A stretch of DNA of 50,954 bases, from assembly GCA_902763365.1 (NCBI GenBank), contig CACWRT010000005.1, positions 1 through 50,954 of the forward strand. Direction: 5' to 3'. Positions 42,651 to 50,463 of this stretch are shown one piece after another. The notes beneath the pieces were generated by a model. It did no database searches. It was not told the DNA's origin and worked only from the letters and a program-made list of their open reading frames with translations. The stretch is from an uncultured Ruminococcus sp. Its GTDB lineage: Bacteria; Bacillota; Clostridia; Oscillospirales; Acutalibacteraceae. The position numbers and the translations under genes are program-made. Every line of letters begins with the position of its first letter. Position 1 is the first letter of the stretch.

Positions 42651-43311
42651 TATACCATCACCATTTTTATTTCACTTTTATTCTTTATGATATTATCCTA
42701 TTTATTCTACCATATTTTCCGATTTATATCAATATTATTTTTTTAAAATGCAAGGAAATCAATTTACCAATCAATTTTGCCGGGCCAGCTATCCCGGGAA
42801 AAACCCTTTGTTTGAAAAAAAGGGATCGGGATGCCCCGACAGGCATAAAATACTGATTTTACCATTAAAACAGGCTAATTGTACAAGGCTGCTTTATTAA
42901 GGGAGCGCAGGCTCTGCGCCCCGAACCCCTTTCCTAAAAAAACGAATTATATCTTAATGTATATATCTTCGAAAATTGATTTACGTACCGACGACCGTGT
43001 TAATGTAAAATAATTATGAAGAATCAAGCTTTTCAGTAACTTTGAACGAGAAACATACAGTATCAGTCGATAATAAGTGTAACAACCGCGACAAGTAAAG
43101 GTTGCAGCGACGAGTTCAGAGCGGATGCGCAGCGGAGCGAACCCCGCGTTACGGGACCGGAGGCTCGCCGGCGCGTTTAAGGTCCGGAGGCTTGCCGGGC
43201 TGTCTTGTTCATAAGAACTCAAAGAAAATTATTAAAGCACTTACCAACAAAAAGAAATGATACGTATTATATCGGCACCATTTTCCTTCTTCAGATGCTC
43301 TTACACCAGAA
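42651..43311. other. Repeat-bearing spacer between trmFO and rpmB
   Basis: About 660 bases without a credible gene. It contains a hairpin GCGCAG/CTGCGC (42905-42919) within a GC-rich block, an imperfect TCCCGGG...CCCTTT/AAAGGG...CGGGA palindrome near 42790-42830, and a GC-rich dispersed repeat at 43101-43200 related to the window's right end. Confidence 0.7.
43101..43200. repeat. GC-rich dispersed intergenic repeat, copy 1
   Basis: The core starts GTTGCAGCGACGAGTTCAGA, followed by GCGGATGCGCAGCGGAGCGA. The 3' part is a tandem pair of a roughly 26-base unit CGCGTT-n-GG-n-CCGGAGGC-n-TGCCGG/CGCCGG (43146-43171 and 43172-43198). Related copies lie at 50568-50621 and 50890-50954. Confidence 0.75.
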
Positions 43312-43347
43312 AAAAGCAGCGATCACGAAGACCGCTGCTTTTATTAT
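43312..43347. terminator. Terminator of the rpmB transcript
   Basis: AAAAGCAGCG (43312-43321) pairs with CGCTGCTTTT (43333-43342); T-runs occur on both strands. Confidence 0.85.
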
Positions 43348-43369
43348 AATATTAAAGCTTTCGCTAATA

Positions 43370-43558
43370 TCAGACTGCTCTTGTCACCTTGCCTGAACGC
43401 AGGCAACGTGTGCAAACATTAACTCTCTTGGGTGTGCCGTTTACGATAGCCTTTACTCTAACTACGTTGGGCTTCCAAGCTCTGTTGGAGCGTCTGTGTG
43501 AGTGAGAAACCTTTATACCGAAGGTAACTCCCTTGTTGCAAATTTCACATTTTGCCAT
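43370..43558 (-). CDS. rpmB: 50S ribosomal protein L28
   Basis: 62 residues from ATG 43558 (AGGAGGTG upstream); the longer frame to 43681 is leader sequence. Begins MAKCEICNKGVTFGIKVSHS; four Cys as CEIC and CTRC make this the zinc-binding form. L28 is a component of the large ribosomal subunit. It follows rplL with a gap of about 140 bases and is closed by a terminator. Confidence 0.97.
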   Translation of the reverse strand: MAKCEICNKGVTFGIKVSHSHRRSNRAWKPNVVRVKAIVNGTPKRVNVCTRCLRSGKVTRAV

Positions 43559-43699
43559 TTTCAGCACCTCCTGGCGGCGAGCTTCCGCGAAACAAAGATG
43601 TACACAACATACTTCCTCATCACGGACAGCACCTGTATTGACTTTCAAATCAACCCTCTGCATAAAACAGTGAGCTAACAAAAATTAAGTAAGATCAGA

Positions 43700-44071
43700 T
43701 TACTTAATTTCTACCTCAGCGCCAACCTCGGAAAGCTTAGCCTTGATAGCCTCAGCGTCATCCTTGCTGATAGCTTCTTTAAGAGTCTTGGGTGCGCCGT
43801 CAACGAGAGCCTTAGCGTCCTTCAGACCAAGACCTGTGATCTCACGTACAACCTTGATAACCTTGATCTTCTCTGCGCCTGCGCTCTTGAGAATAACGTC
43901 AAACTCTGTCTTCTCTTCTACAGCAGCAGCCTCTGCGGGAGCAGAAACTGCAACAGCTGCAGCAGCTGATACACCAAACTCATCCTCTACAGCGTGTACA
44001 AGCTCAGAAAGCTCGAGTACTGTAAGTGTCTTTAATTCTTCAACAATGTTAGTAACCTTTTCAGATGCCAT
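43700..44071 (-). CDS. rplL: 50S ribosomal protein L7/L12
   Basis: 123 residues: N-terminal dimerisation helices ([20 protein letters not shown]), Ala/Val-rich hinge (about 36-50) and C-terminal domain ([36 protein letters not shown]). It forms the flexible stalk that recruits translation factors. The ATG is preceded by TTTGGAGGTAA. It lies 39 bases after rplJ in the same transcript. Confidence 0.98.
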   Translation of the reverse strand: MASEKVTNIVEELKTLTVLELSELVHAVEDEFGVSAAAAVAVSAPAEAAAVEEKTEFDVILKSAGAEKIKVIKVVREITGLGLKDAKALVDGAPKTLKEAISKDDAEAIKAKLSEVGAEVEIK

Positions 44072-44110
44072 GGTAATTTACCTCCAAATATTTTATAATA
44101 ATCAATTTGA

Positions 44111-44659
44111 TCAAGCTTCAGCCGGAGCCTCTGCCTCTGCAGCAGCTTCCTCAGCCGGTGCAGCCTCGCCGTCCTTATCAACAATAGCCTGTACAGCTCT
44201 TGCAAAGGATGCGATAGGAGCCTGGAATGCACCGAGTACATTTGCGAGAAGAACTTCTCTGCTCGGGAGCTTAGCAAGGCTCTGGATCTTTTCAAGACTG
44301 ATAACCTCTTTATCGAGATAACCTGACTTTACTTCAAATGTCTTATGTCCATCAGCAAACTTCTGGAGAATACGAGCTGCTGCTACGTAATCCTCAGCAC
44401 TTGTTGCTATAGCGGATGTACCGTTAAGTACGCCCTCGATTCCGTTAAGTCCTGCCTTTTCAGCTGCACGCTTTATAAGAGTATTCTTTACAACAGTGTA
44501 CTTAACACCTGCTTCACGAAGATCCTTACGGAGCTTTGTATCATCAACAACGTTGATACCTTCATATGATACGATAACACCTGCTACAGAACCCTGGATT
44601 CTTTCAGCAAGGTCATTTACTACCTGCTGCTTCTGCTCTAAAACCTTCTGACTTGGCAA
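44111..44659 (-). CDS. rplJ: 50S ribosomal protein L10
   Basis: 182 residues: KQQVVNDLAERIQGSVAGVI, LRKDLREAGVKYTVVKNTLI and the long C-terminal helix, plus an Ala/Glu-rich tail (AEEAAAEAEAPAEA). It anchors L7/L12 dimers on the 50S stalk. Translation probably starts at ATG 44659 with AAGGAGGTG upstream. Expression is likely controlled by the L10 leader at 44672-44808. Confidence 0.98.
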   Translation of the reverse strand: MPSQKVLEQKQQVVNDLAERIQGSVAGVIVSYEGINVVDDTKLRKDLREAGVKYTVVKNTLIKRAAEKAGLNGIEGVLNGTSAIATSAEDYVAAARILQKFADGHKTFEVKSGYLDKEVISLEKIQSLAKLPSREVLLANVLGAFQAPIASFARAVQAIVDKDGEAAPAEEAAAEAEAPAEA

Positions 44660-44671
44660 AACAATTCACCT

Positions 44672-44808
44672 CCTTGAAATATGGCGAAAAAAACGCCTTC
44701 CCGTTCCCGAGAAGGCGCAAAATTACTCAAAGTAACATCTTATACGCTAACCTCGGCGGGTGGGATGACCCTTTATGCTTTCGCACCCGCTGTCTTTGGC
44801 TGACAGCA
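44672..44808 (-). ncRNA. Ribosomal protein L10 leader with intrinsic attenuator
   Basis: The region between the predicted transcript start (about 44808) and rplJ has the features of the L10-leader family: internal GTCAGCC/GACAGCGGGTG and CCACCCGCCGAGGTTAG segments that can pair, followed by a terminator hairpin GCGCCTTCTCGGGAACGG with GAAGGCG and TTTTTTT. Binding of L10(L12)n is known in this family to favour termination. Confidence 0.75.
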
Positions 44809-44814
44809 GTGTAT

Positions 44815-44843
44815 ATTATAGCACACCAAGGTGCGTATGTCAA
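44815..44843 (-). promoter_or_regulatory. Perfect-consensus promoter of rplJL
   Basis: On the minus strand: TTGACA (44843-44838), 17 bases, TATAAT (44820-44815), with a TGTGC extension. Confidence 0.9.
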
Positions 44844-44863
44844 GTACTGTTTAATAAAAATTA

Positions 44864-45565
44864 TTATACAGCACCGGTGATCTTTGAAGGATTGATCTTT
44901 ACAGCAGGACCCATTGTGGTTGCTACTGCACAAGACTTTATATACTGACCCTTTGCAGCAGCAGGCTTAGCCTTGATTATAGCACCGATAAGAGCATCAA
45001 AGTTTTCGCTGATCTTATCTGTACCGAAGGAAACCTTGCCTATGGGACAGTGAATGATATTTGTCTTATCAAGACGGTACTCAATCTTACCTGCTTTAGC
45101 TTCCTTTATTGCCTTAGCTATATCAGGTGTAACTGTACCGGCCTTGGGGTTAGGCATAAGACCTCTCGGACCGAGGATCTTACCGAGACGACCTACAAGA
45201 CCCATCATATCGGGTGTTGTGATCAGTACATCGAAATCCATCCAGCCTTCGCTCTGGATCTTCTGTGTGAACTCTTCTGCACCTACATACTCTGCGCCGG
45301 CTTCCTGTGCTTTTGCAACATTGTCGCCCTTGCAGATAGCAAGTACTCTTACGCTTTTACCCGTACCGTTAGGAAGTACGATAGCGCCTCTTACCTGCTG
45401 GTCAGCGTGACGTGAGTCAACACCTAACTTAACATGAAGTTCTACTGTTTCGTCAAACTTAGCAGTACCTGTCTTGAGGCATACATCTATTGCCTCTTTA
45501 GCATCGTATGCTTTTGTCTTGTCGACAAGCTTTGCAGCCTCGACATATTTCTTACCGTGTTTCAT
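44864..45565 (-). CDS. rplA: 50S ribosomal protein L1
   Basis: 233 residues: [20 protein letters not shown], then [20 protein letters not shown] and [18 protein letters not shown], all standard. L1 forms the mobile stalk beside the E site and, in many bacteria, represses its own operon by binding mRNA. The start has CAGGGAGGAC upstream. A sequence mimicking the L1 rRNA site lies just upstream at 45584-45611. Confidence 0.98.
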   Translation of the reverse strand: MKHGKKYVEAAKLVDKTKAYDAKEAIDVCLKTGTAKFDETVELHVKLGVDSRHADQQVRGAIVLPNGTGKSVRVLAICKGDNVAKAQEAGAEYVGAEEFTQKIQSEGWMDFDVLITTPDMMGLVGRLGKILGPRGLMPNPKAGTVTPDIAKAIKEAKAGKIEYRLDKTNIIHCPIGKVSFGTDKISENFDALIGAIIKAKPAAAKGQYIKSCAVATTMGPAVKINPSKITGAV

Positions 45566-45583
45566 TTTTGTCCTCCCTGTTGA

Positions 45584-45611
45584 GTGGTAAAATCGGATCT
45601 ATTCCTCCCAC
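45584..45611 (-). promoter_or_regulatory. L1-binding-site mimic in the rplK-rplA spacer
   Basis: On the minus strand GTGGGAGG (45611-45604) is followed by a short GGA/TCC stem, CCGA, and TTTACCAC (45591-45584). This matches the 23S rRNA L1 site (GUGGGAGG ... CCGAC..UUGAAAUACCAC), with the outer GTGG/CCAC paired. It lies 18 bases before rplA. Confidence 0.75.
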
Positions 45612-45619
45612 CCGGGTAA

Positions 45620-46045
45620 TTAATCTACTACTTCGATACCCATTGAACGAGCTGTACCTGCGATCATTGAGCAGGCAGACTCTACGCTGGCAGCGTTGAG
45701 ATCGGGCATTTTCATTGTTGCGATCTCCTCAACCTGCTTACGGGTAATCTTAGCTACTTTCTTCTTGTTGGGTTCACCCGAGGCTGTTTCAATGCCGCAA
45801 GCCTTCTTGATCAGAACTGCTGCGGGAGGGGTTTTTGTTACAAATGTGAATGAGCGGTCTGCATACACTGTAATTACTACAGGAATAATAAGACCTGCAT
45901 CTTTCTTTGTGCGTTCATTGAATTCCTTTGTAAACGCACTAATATTGACACCATGCTGACCTAATGCAGGACCAACAGGCGGCGCCGGGGTAGCTTTACC
46001 GGCAGGTATCTGAAGCTTTATCAAGCCTGTTACCTTCTGAGCCAT
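45620..46045 (-). CDS. rplK: 50S ribosomal protein L11
   Basis: 141 residues from ATG 46045 (TTGGAGGTG upstream); a longer open frame to 46123 is leader. [20 protein letters not shown] and [20 protein letters not shown] are diagnostic. L11 binds the GTPase-associated centre of 23S rRNA. It is followed by rplA after 54 bases. Confidence 0.98.
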   Translation of the reverse strand: MAQKVTGLIKLQIPAGKATPAPPVGPALGQHGVNISAFTKEFNERTKKDAGLIIPVVITVYADRSFTFVTKTPPAAVLIKKACGIETASGEPNKKKVAKITRKQVEEIATMKMPDLNAASVESACSMIAGTARSMGIEVVD

Positions 46046-46067
46046 TTTCTTTGCACCTCCAAAATTC

Positions 46068-46114
46068 GTGGTAAATGTCGGAGCAGCCTTCTGTTTTTTG
46101 CTGCTTCCTCCCAC
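46068..46114 (-). promoter_or_regulatory. L1-binding-site mimic in the rplK leader
   Basis: On the minus strand GTGGGAGG (46114-46107), a hairpin AAGCAGC...GCTGCT (46105-46082), then CCGACATTTACCAC ending at 46068. The layout matches the L1 site of 23S rRNA more closely than the second copy. Two further hairpins lie upstream (GAGGGAC/GTCCCTC at 46115-46130 and AATAACGC/GCGTTATT at 46134-46152). Confidence 0.78.
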
Positions 46115-46165
46115 GAGGGACAAGTCCCTCTATAATAACGCGCTGCGTTATTAACACTTTCACCC

Positions 46166-46873
46166 TTATTCTACCGGTTCTACATCTGTCACCGAAAGAT
46201 CTGCGGGTATTTTGCGGCCGAACATAATTCCTATGACGGTCACAGTATCATTTTCTTCGTCGATGCTCTCGACGGTGCAGACAGGATCTTCAAACGGGCA
46301 ATACTGCCCGATTATTCTTACGCTGTCTCCGACACCGAATCTGTATACAGTTCCGGCTGCAGCGCTCTCACTGTCTGATTCAAGTCCAAGTTCCGCTACT
46401 TCGTCTTCCGACAGAGCGGGCGGAGCATTGTGGATCACGGAATCGCCAACCTTTTCGGTAGCGTTCATGGAATTGAGTCCGACAAAACCTGTGCATCCTC
46501 TTACGGATCTCACAACGTTCTGATTGTCATCCGACATTATCATCTTTATAAAGACATAGCTCGGAAATATCTTTACTTCAGTTATTACTTCCGTATCTTC
46601 CTCGATGTAATCGCCGTATTCATCTTTCTTGAATTTCCCGTCCTTGCCCTTTACTCTCTTTTTGACGATTTCACGGACCTTCTCTACGGGGATAACAACA
46701 TCTGCAAACTGATCCTGCAGACCCATGTTTTCCACTTTTTGTTTCAGCGTTGTGAGTACCTTATTCTCGTATCCGGAATATGTATGCACAATATACCATT
46801 TTGCCTGAGCCGCAGATTCCGATCTGCTTGGCACCGTATTATTAACCGTGCTCGCTGTAGGTTTTTCTGACAT
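46166..46873 (-). CDS. nusG: Transcription termination/antitermination protein NusG
   Basis: 235 residues from ATG 46873 (AGATAATATG context, GGAGG upstream); the frame to 46933 overlaps secE. NGN domain: KWYIVHTYSGYENKVLTTLK and GCTGFVGLN; C-terminal KOW: FGVGDSVRIIGQYCPFEDPV and IMFGRKIPADL. NusG travels with RNA polymerase and links to Rho or the ribosome. It is longer than the usual 175-180 residues because of a charged insertion in the NGN (VKGKDGKFKKDEYGDYIEED), an acidic linker (DEVAELGLESDSESAAA), and a low-complexity N-terminus. Confidence 0.97.
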   Translation of the reverse strand: MSEKPTASTVNNTVPSRSESAAQAKWYIVHTYSGYENKVLTTLKQKVENMGLQDQFADVVIPVEKVREIVKKRVKGKDGKFKKDEYGDYIEEDTEVITEVKIFPSYVFIKMIMSDDNQNVVRSVRGCTGFVGLNSMNATEKVGDSVIHNAPPALSEDEVAELGLESDSESAAAGTVYRFGVGDSVRIIGQYCPFEDPVCTVESIDEENDTVTVIGIMFGRKIPADLSVTDVEPVE

Positions 46874-46899
46874 ATTATCTCCTCCGTCTACAGAATCTT

Positions 46900-47139
46900 T
46901 TACGACACATGCATCACAAAGCCAAGAAGCCATCCAAGACCTGCATCAAGTCCGAATACCACTACTCCCACGATAAGCATCGCAAGAAGTACTATACCCA
47001 TATTCTTGAATGTTGTCTTTGGCGTAGGCCATACGATCTTCTTGATCTCACTCTTGATATCACGGAAGAACTTAGCGATGCTCTTGCCCATTCTCTTGAA
47101 GATATTAGGCTTTTTTTCATCAGCTTTTTTCTTTGCCAT
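46900..47139 (-). CDS. secE: Preprotein translocase subunit SecE
   Basis: 79 residues: basic N-terminus, the conserved SIAKFFRDIKSEIKKIVWPT motif, then a single membrane helix (MGIVLLAMLIVGVVVFGLDA). It stabilises SecY in the protein-export channel. It lies between rpmG and nusG, the usual order. The ribosome binding site is GGGAGGATAC. Confidence 0.97.
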   Translation of the reverse strand: MAKKKADEKKPNIFKRMGKSIAKFFRDIKSEIKKIVWPTPKTTFKNMGIVLLAMLIVGVVVFGLDAGLGWLLGFVMHVS

Positions 47140-47157
47140 AAGTATCCTCCCGCTTCA

Positions 47158-47307
47158 TCACTTAGTTTCCTTGTGCAGAGTATGCTTTTTGCAGAATCTG
47201 CAGTACTTGTTCATCTCAAGTCTGTCCGGATCGTTTTTCTTGTTTTTCATTGTGTTGTAGTTACGCTGTTTGCACTCAGTGCAGGCTAGTGTTATTTTTA
47301 CTCTCAT
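47158..47307 (-). CDS. rpmG: 50S ribosomal protein L33
   Basis: 49 residues: [20 protein letters not shown], then [17 protein letters not shown]. The two CxxC pairs (CTEC and CRFC) mark the zinc-binding form. It is the first gene of the rpmG-secE-nusG-rplK-rplA transcript. The ribosome binding site is GGGAGGTG. Confidence 0.98.
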   Translation of the reverse strand: MRVKITLACTECKQRNYNTMKNKKNDPDRLEMNKYCRFCKKHTLHKETK

Positions 47308-47368
47308 GTCGGCACCTCCCGGTATTTCGGAATAATTTAGCCTCCCTCAAAAAAGGCACAAAAAAATA

Positions 47369-47412
47369 AGCCCCCTCTGAGGTAATACCAATATACCACA
47401 GTCAGAGGGCTT
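47369..47412 (-). terminator. Terminator of the DUF6062 gene
   Basis: On the minus strand AGCCCTCTGA pairs with TCAGAGGGGGCT and is followed by TATTTTTTT. The left arm lies inside the promoter of rpmG. Confidence 0.85.
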
Positions 47413-47419
47413 GTGTCAA
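47390..47419 (-). promoter_or_regulatory. Promoter of rpmG-secE-nusG, overlapping a terminator
   Basis: On the minus strand: TTGACA (47419-47414), 18 bases, TATATT (47395-47390). The spacer contains one arm of the terminator at 47369-47412. Confidence 0.75.
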
Positions 47420-47530
47420 GTTTTTTTATAAAAAAATAAAAATTTTTTTAAAGTATGTAAATGTAAAAGATTTTTATGTAAGTAAAGAAAAGATTATCAA
47501 GAAAATAAAGGCATTAATTTCATCATTAAT

Positions 47531-48265
47531 TTAGGTAACCTCTTCCTCTTCCTCATTTTCCCAGTCTCCTATATCCTCAACGGGAAGAAGCTCACCTGTG
47601 AGAAACTCAATAGAACGTTCGATACTGTCTTTCGTGCCTGCCCAGTTGTTGCTGCCAATACTTCTGTAATCCGTCATGGATGCAAAATGATGCACATCCT
47701 TTACCAGTCTTTCAAGATAGCTGCCCGCAAGCATTGACGTTACTTCGTAAAATGCCTGAAAATTTTTTCCCAGTCCCTTCTGATCAACATTCATCAGCAG
47801 ATAGAAGTGCTCGAGGCACACAAACTGCTGCTGTGCATATAGCTGGCGGAATTCCGGTTCGCTTACCCACATTGCATGAACTATGCGCACCATGTTTTCC
47901 ATATTCTGCTTTATATCCCTGCATATAAAGCAATCCCCAAGCATTGTCCCCAGAGCTGCCATTTTTTTCTTGTCTATCTTTTTCGGAGCTATAGTGGGCA
48001 CATATTCCTCCGAGATCAGCTGAAGATGGCTTTCGAGTATAAGAGCGTTTGATAAACGTTTTCCGAGACGTACCATCTGCTCAAAATGCCGGAAACAAAA
48101 TCCCTGCTGATTTGTCTGTACCCTGACGCTGGGCTCCATCATAGCAGAACCTGTTATATATTCGGCCTTTCTTTCCTCAAGCATATCCCTCATCCTGCAC
48201 ATGGGACATCTGTCCTTCGGAAGAAAAACATCGTTTACGGGAATACTGCAAATATTTTCCTGCAT
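47531..48265 (-). CDS. DUF6062-family Cys/His-rich protein
   Basis: About 244 residues from the ATG at 48265, 9 bases after GGAGG; an earlier ATG at 48274 touches the Shine-Dalgarno sequence. It contains paired metal-binding-like motifs: RCPMCRMRD with GFCFRHFEQMV, and CFICRDI with FVCLEHFYLLM, i.e. CxxC plus C-x2-H, twice. The C-terminus is very acidic (DWENEEEEEVT). It matches DUF6062, a family of unknown role that probably binds zinc. It has its own promoter (48332-48360) and terminator. Confidence 0.8.
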   Translation of the reverse strand: MQENICSIPVNDVFLPKDRCPMCRMRDMLEERKAEYITGSAMMEPSVRVQTNQQGFCFRHFEQMVRLGKRLSNALILESHLQLISEEYVPTIAPKKIDKKKMAALGTMLGDCFICRDIKQNMENMVRIVHAMWVSEPEFRQLYAQQQFVCLEHFYLLMNVDQKGLGKNFQAFYEVTSMLAGSYLERLVKDVHHFASMTDYRSIGSNNWAGTKDSIERSIEFLTGELLPVEDIGDWENEEEEEVT

Positions 48266-48331
48266 TATTTTCATCCTCCTTTGATATACGAATAAATGTA
48301 CACGTATTCCTGCCGCATAATTTATATGTTG

Positions 48332-48360
48332 ATTATACTATATTTTTCGGATACAGTCAA
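48332..48360 (-). promoter_or_regulatory. Promoter of the DUF6062 gene
   Basis: On the minus strand: TTGACT (48360-48355), 17 bases, TATAAT (48337-48332). Confidence 0.75.
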
Positions 48361-48729
48361 TAAAATATTGTATGTTATTATTGTATTTTAACAACCTTTT
48401 GATCTTCTTACATTATTATAGGATTTATCCCTTTCCGGCTCGTCAGATAATGACATTATTCAACTTTTTAAGGAAAAATGTTATAATTTGGCAATTCTGA
48501 CTAATAATACCTTTTGAAATTCTCTGTTTTTCCTTGCAATTTATACAAAATCGGCATTTTATCTACTTGACAATTTGGACGAAATGTTGTTTAATGGTAA
48601 TAAGAGGAATTGCAGGAACTTTTACTGACAGACCGGATGACCTGCTTATGACGATTCGACAAATTAGTACAAATGTAACTTTTTATGTTGCCGGTTATCC
48701 CGATCACCATACAGAAAGAGGTGAGATGT
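48361..48729. other. AT-rich spacer between DUF6062 and the Enzyme I-like gene
   Basis: No gene is supported. It holds the forward promoter at 48567-48595 and the ribosome binding site of the next gene (AGAGGTGAG near 48717). Confidence 0.6.
48567..48595 (+). promoter_or_regulatory. Promoter of the Enzyme I-like gene
   Basis: TTGACA (48567-48572), 17 bases, TTTAAT (48590-48595). Confidence 0.65.
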
Positions 48730-50400
48730 ATGAAGGAATTGATCGGAAAAGGCGTATCGGGCGGTATTGCAATCGGAAAGCTTTATTTCTTCAAAAAGTC
48801 CATTCTTGATATTCCCGACTATGAAGTTGATGATATCGAACTTGAGCTTGAAAGATATCATACGGGAATGGAACTGGCAAAACTCCAGCTGAAAGCTATT
48901 TATGATGATGCCTGTGAAAAAGTGACAAAGAATGAATCCGTTATTTTTCAGACCCATATACTGATCCTTGAGGATTCCAAGTTTGTGGAGCTCGTGGAAA
49001 ATGCCATCAGAAAACGCAAAAATGCCGAACTCGCTGTTTTCGACGCATCAAAAAAGCTGGCGGATATGTTCAGGAACATAGATGATGAATATTTCAGAGC
49101 AAGGTGCAACGATATTATCGATGCGGCTCAGATACTTTTGCAGATACTCCAGAACAAGAATACTAAAAAATCTGCGAGAAATGTTATGATCAATGCTGAT
49201 GATCCCGTTATTATAGCTGCGGCAGATCTTCTGCCCAGCGATACGATATCTTTTGAAGGCGATCACCTTCTGGGATTCGTGACCAACGGCGGTTCTCAGA
49301 ATTCCCACACATCTATCCTCGCAAGAACAATGGGACTTCCTTCCGTTATTCAGATACATGAACCGTTGGGAAGCTTTTCGGGACAGACTGCTATAATAGA
49401 CGGTCAGCTCGGCAAGCTTATAGTTGATCCCGATATCAATACCATGGCGCTTTACAATGCCAAGAGAGACAGATATGTAAAGCACCAGAAAAGGCTGCAA
49501 AATCAGATCGGTCTCCCTTCCGAAACCAAAAACAAACAATATATCCGCCTTTCCGCAGATATAAGCAGGATCGAGGATATCGAAAAAGCAAAATCCAATG
49601 ATGCGGAAGGTATCGGGCTTTTCAGAAGCGAAATGCTGTTTATGAACCGTGAAAAAGCACCGGATGAAAAAGAACAGTTTGAAACCTATAAAACTATAAT
49701 ACGTTCATTCCCGAATCAGAATGTCACTATCTGTACAGCTAACTGCAGCTCGGGAAAGGGCATGGACTATCTCGATATACCAAGCGAAAAGAATCCTGCC
49801 CTTGGCTTCAAGGGTATAAGAATATCTCTTGAAAACCCTGAGTTTTTCCGCACACAGCTCAGAGCATTGTACAGAGCATCGACATTCGGAAGGCTTTCCG
49901 TGCTGCTGCCTATGATAAGCAGTATGGAAGAAATAGATTATGTAAAAAGAGAAATAGAAAAGATAAAAAATGAATTAAGGCTCAAGGGTGAAAAATGCAG
50001 CGATGACGTTAAGCTGGGCGCTGTGATAGAAACTCCTGCCGCCGCCATTATTTCGGATGATATTAGCAGGGAGGTTGATTTCCTTACCATCAACACAAAC
50101 AATCTTATACAATATACCCTCGCTATGGACAGAGAAAATCAAAAGCTTACAGATTTTTACAGACCGTATCATCCTGCCATAAGAAGGCTTGTCAAGCTGA
50201 TAATTGACAATGCTCATAAAAATAATAAACCCGTTTCTATCTACGGCGAAATTGTCGCCGACAGCGCTATTACCAAGAACCTTCTGGCACTGAAGGCTGA
50301 TGAGCTTATACTTCGCCCTGCAAATCTTCTGAAAATAAAAGCTGCCGTAAGAGAAACAGATACAAGCGATATCGAAATTCTATTGAAAAAAATGTTCTGA
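48730..50400 (+). CDS. Divergent PTS Enzyme I-like protein, catalytically degenerate
   Basis: 556 residues from ATG 48730 (AGAGGTGAG upstream; an earlier start at 48685 lacks a site). The domain order is that of PtsI: N-terminal HPr-binding/phosphohistidine domain with GGSQNSHTSILARTMGLPSV (His near 193), and a C-terminal TIM-barrel with EGIGLFRSEMLFMNR and NPALGFKGIRIS. Several PEP-binding and catalytic positions are changed: E. coli-type RTMDIGGDK reads CTANCSSGK (the PEP-binding Arg is Cys near 335), GTNDL reads NTNNL, and the proton-donor Cys of the CGE motif is Tyr (SIYGEIVAD, near 505). It is therefore unlikely to be the housekeeping Enzyme I; it may be a regulatory phosphocarrier or a decaying paralog. 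No ptsH is adjacent. Confidence 0.85.
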   Translation: MKELIGKGVSGGIAIGKLYFFKKSILDIPDYEVDDIELELERYHTGMELAKLQLKAIYDDACEKVTKNESVIFQTHILILEDSKFVELVENAIRKRKNAELAVFDASKKLADMFRNIDDEYFRARCNDIIDAAQILLQILQNKNTKKSARNVMINADDPVIIAAADLLPSDTISFEGDHLLGFVTNGGSQNSHTSILARTMGLPSVIQIHEPLGSFSGQTAIIDGQLGKLIVDPDINTMALYNAKRDRYVKHQKRLQNQIGLPSETKNKQYIRLSADISRIEDIEKAKSNDAEGIGLFRSEMLFMNREKAPDEKEQFETYKTIIRSFPNQNVTICTANCSSGKGMDYLDIPSEKNPALGFKGIRISLENPEFFRTQLRALYRASTFGRLSVLLPMISSMEEIDYVKREIEKIKNELRLKGEKCSDDVKLGAVIETPAAAIISDDISREVDFLTINTNNLIQYTLAMDRENQKLTDFYRPYHPAIRRLVKLIIDNAHKNNKPVSIYGEIVADSAITKNLLALKADELILRPANLLKIKAAVRETDTSDIEILLKKMF

Positions 50401-50463
50401 TGTTTTACTCGGAAATCAATTAATAATGCAGCCTGTTTGTAATTTTGATGAGCATCCCCCTCA

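Noticed and set aside
43085-43200. Coding frames across the GC-rich repeat
   Set aside because: Frames are short, lack start signals and the sequence recurs as an intergenic repeat.
48534-48809. Plus-strand 91-codon frame overlapping the Enzyme I-like start
   Set aside because: Overlaps the well-supported gene in another frame and covers its promoter.
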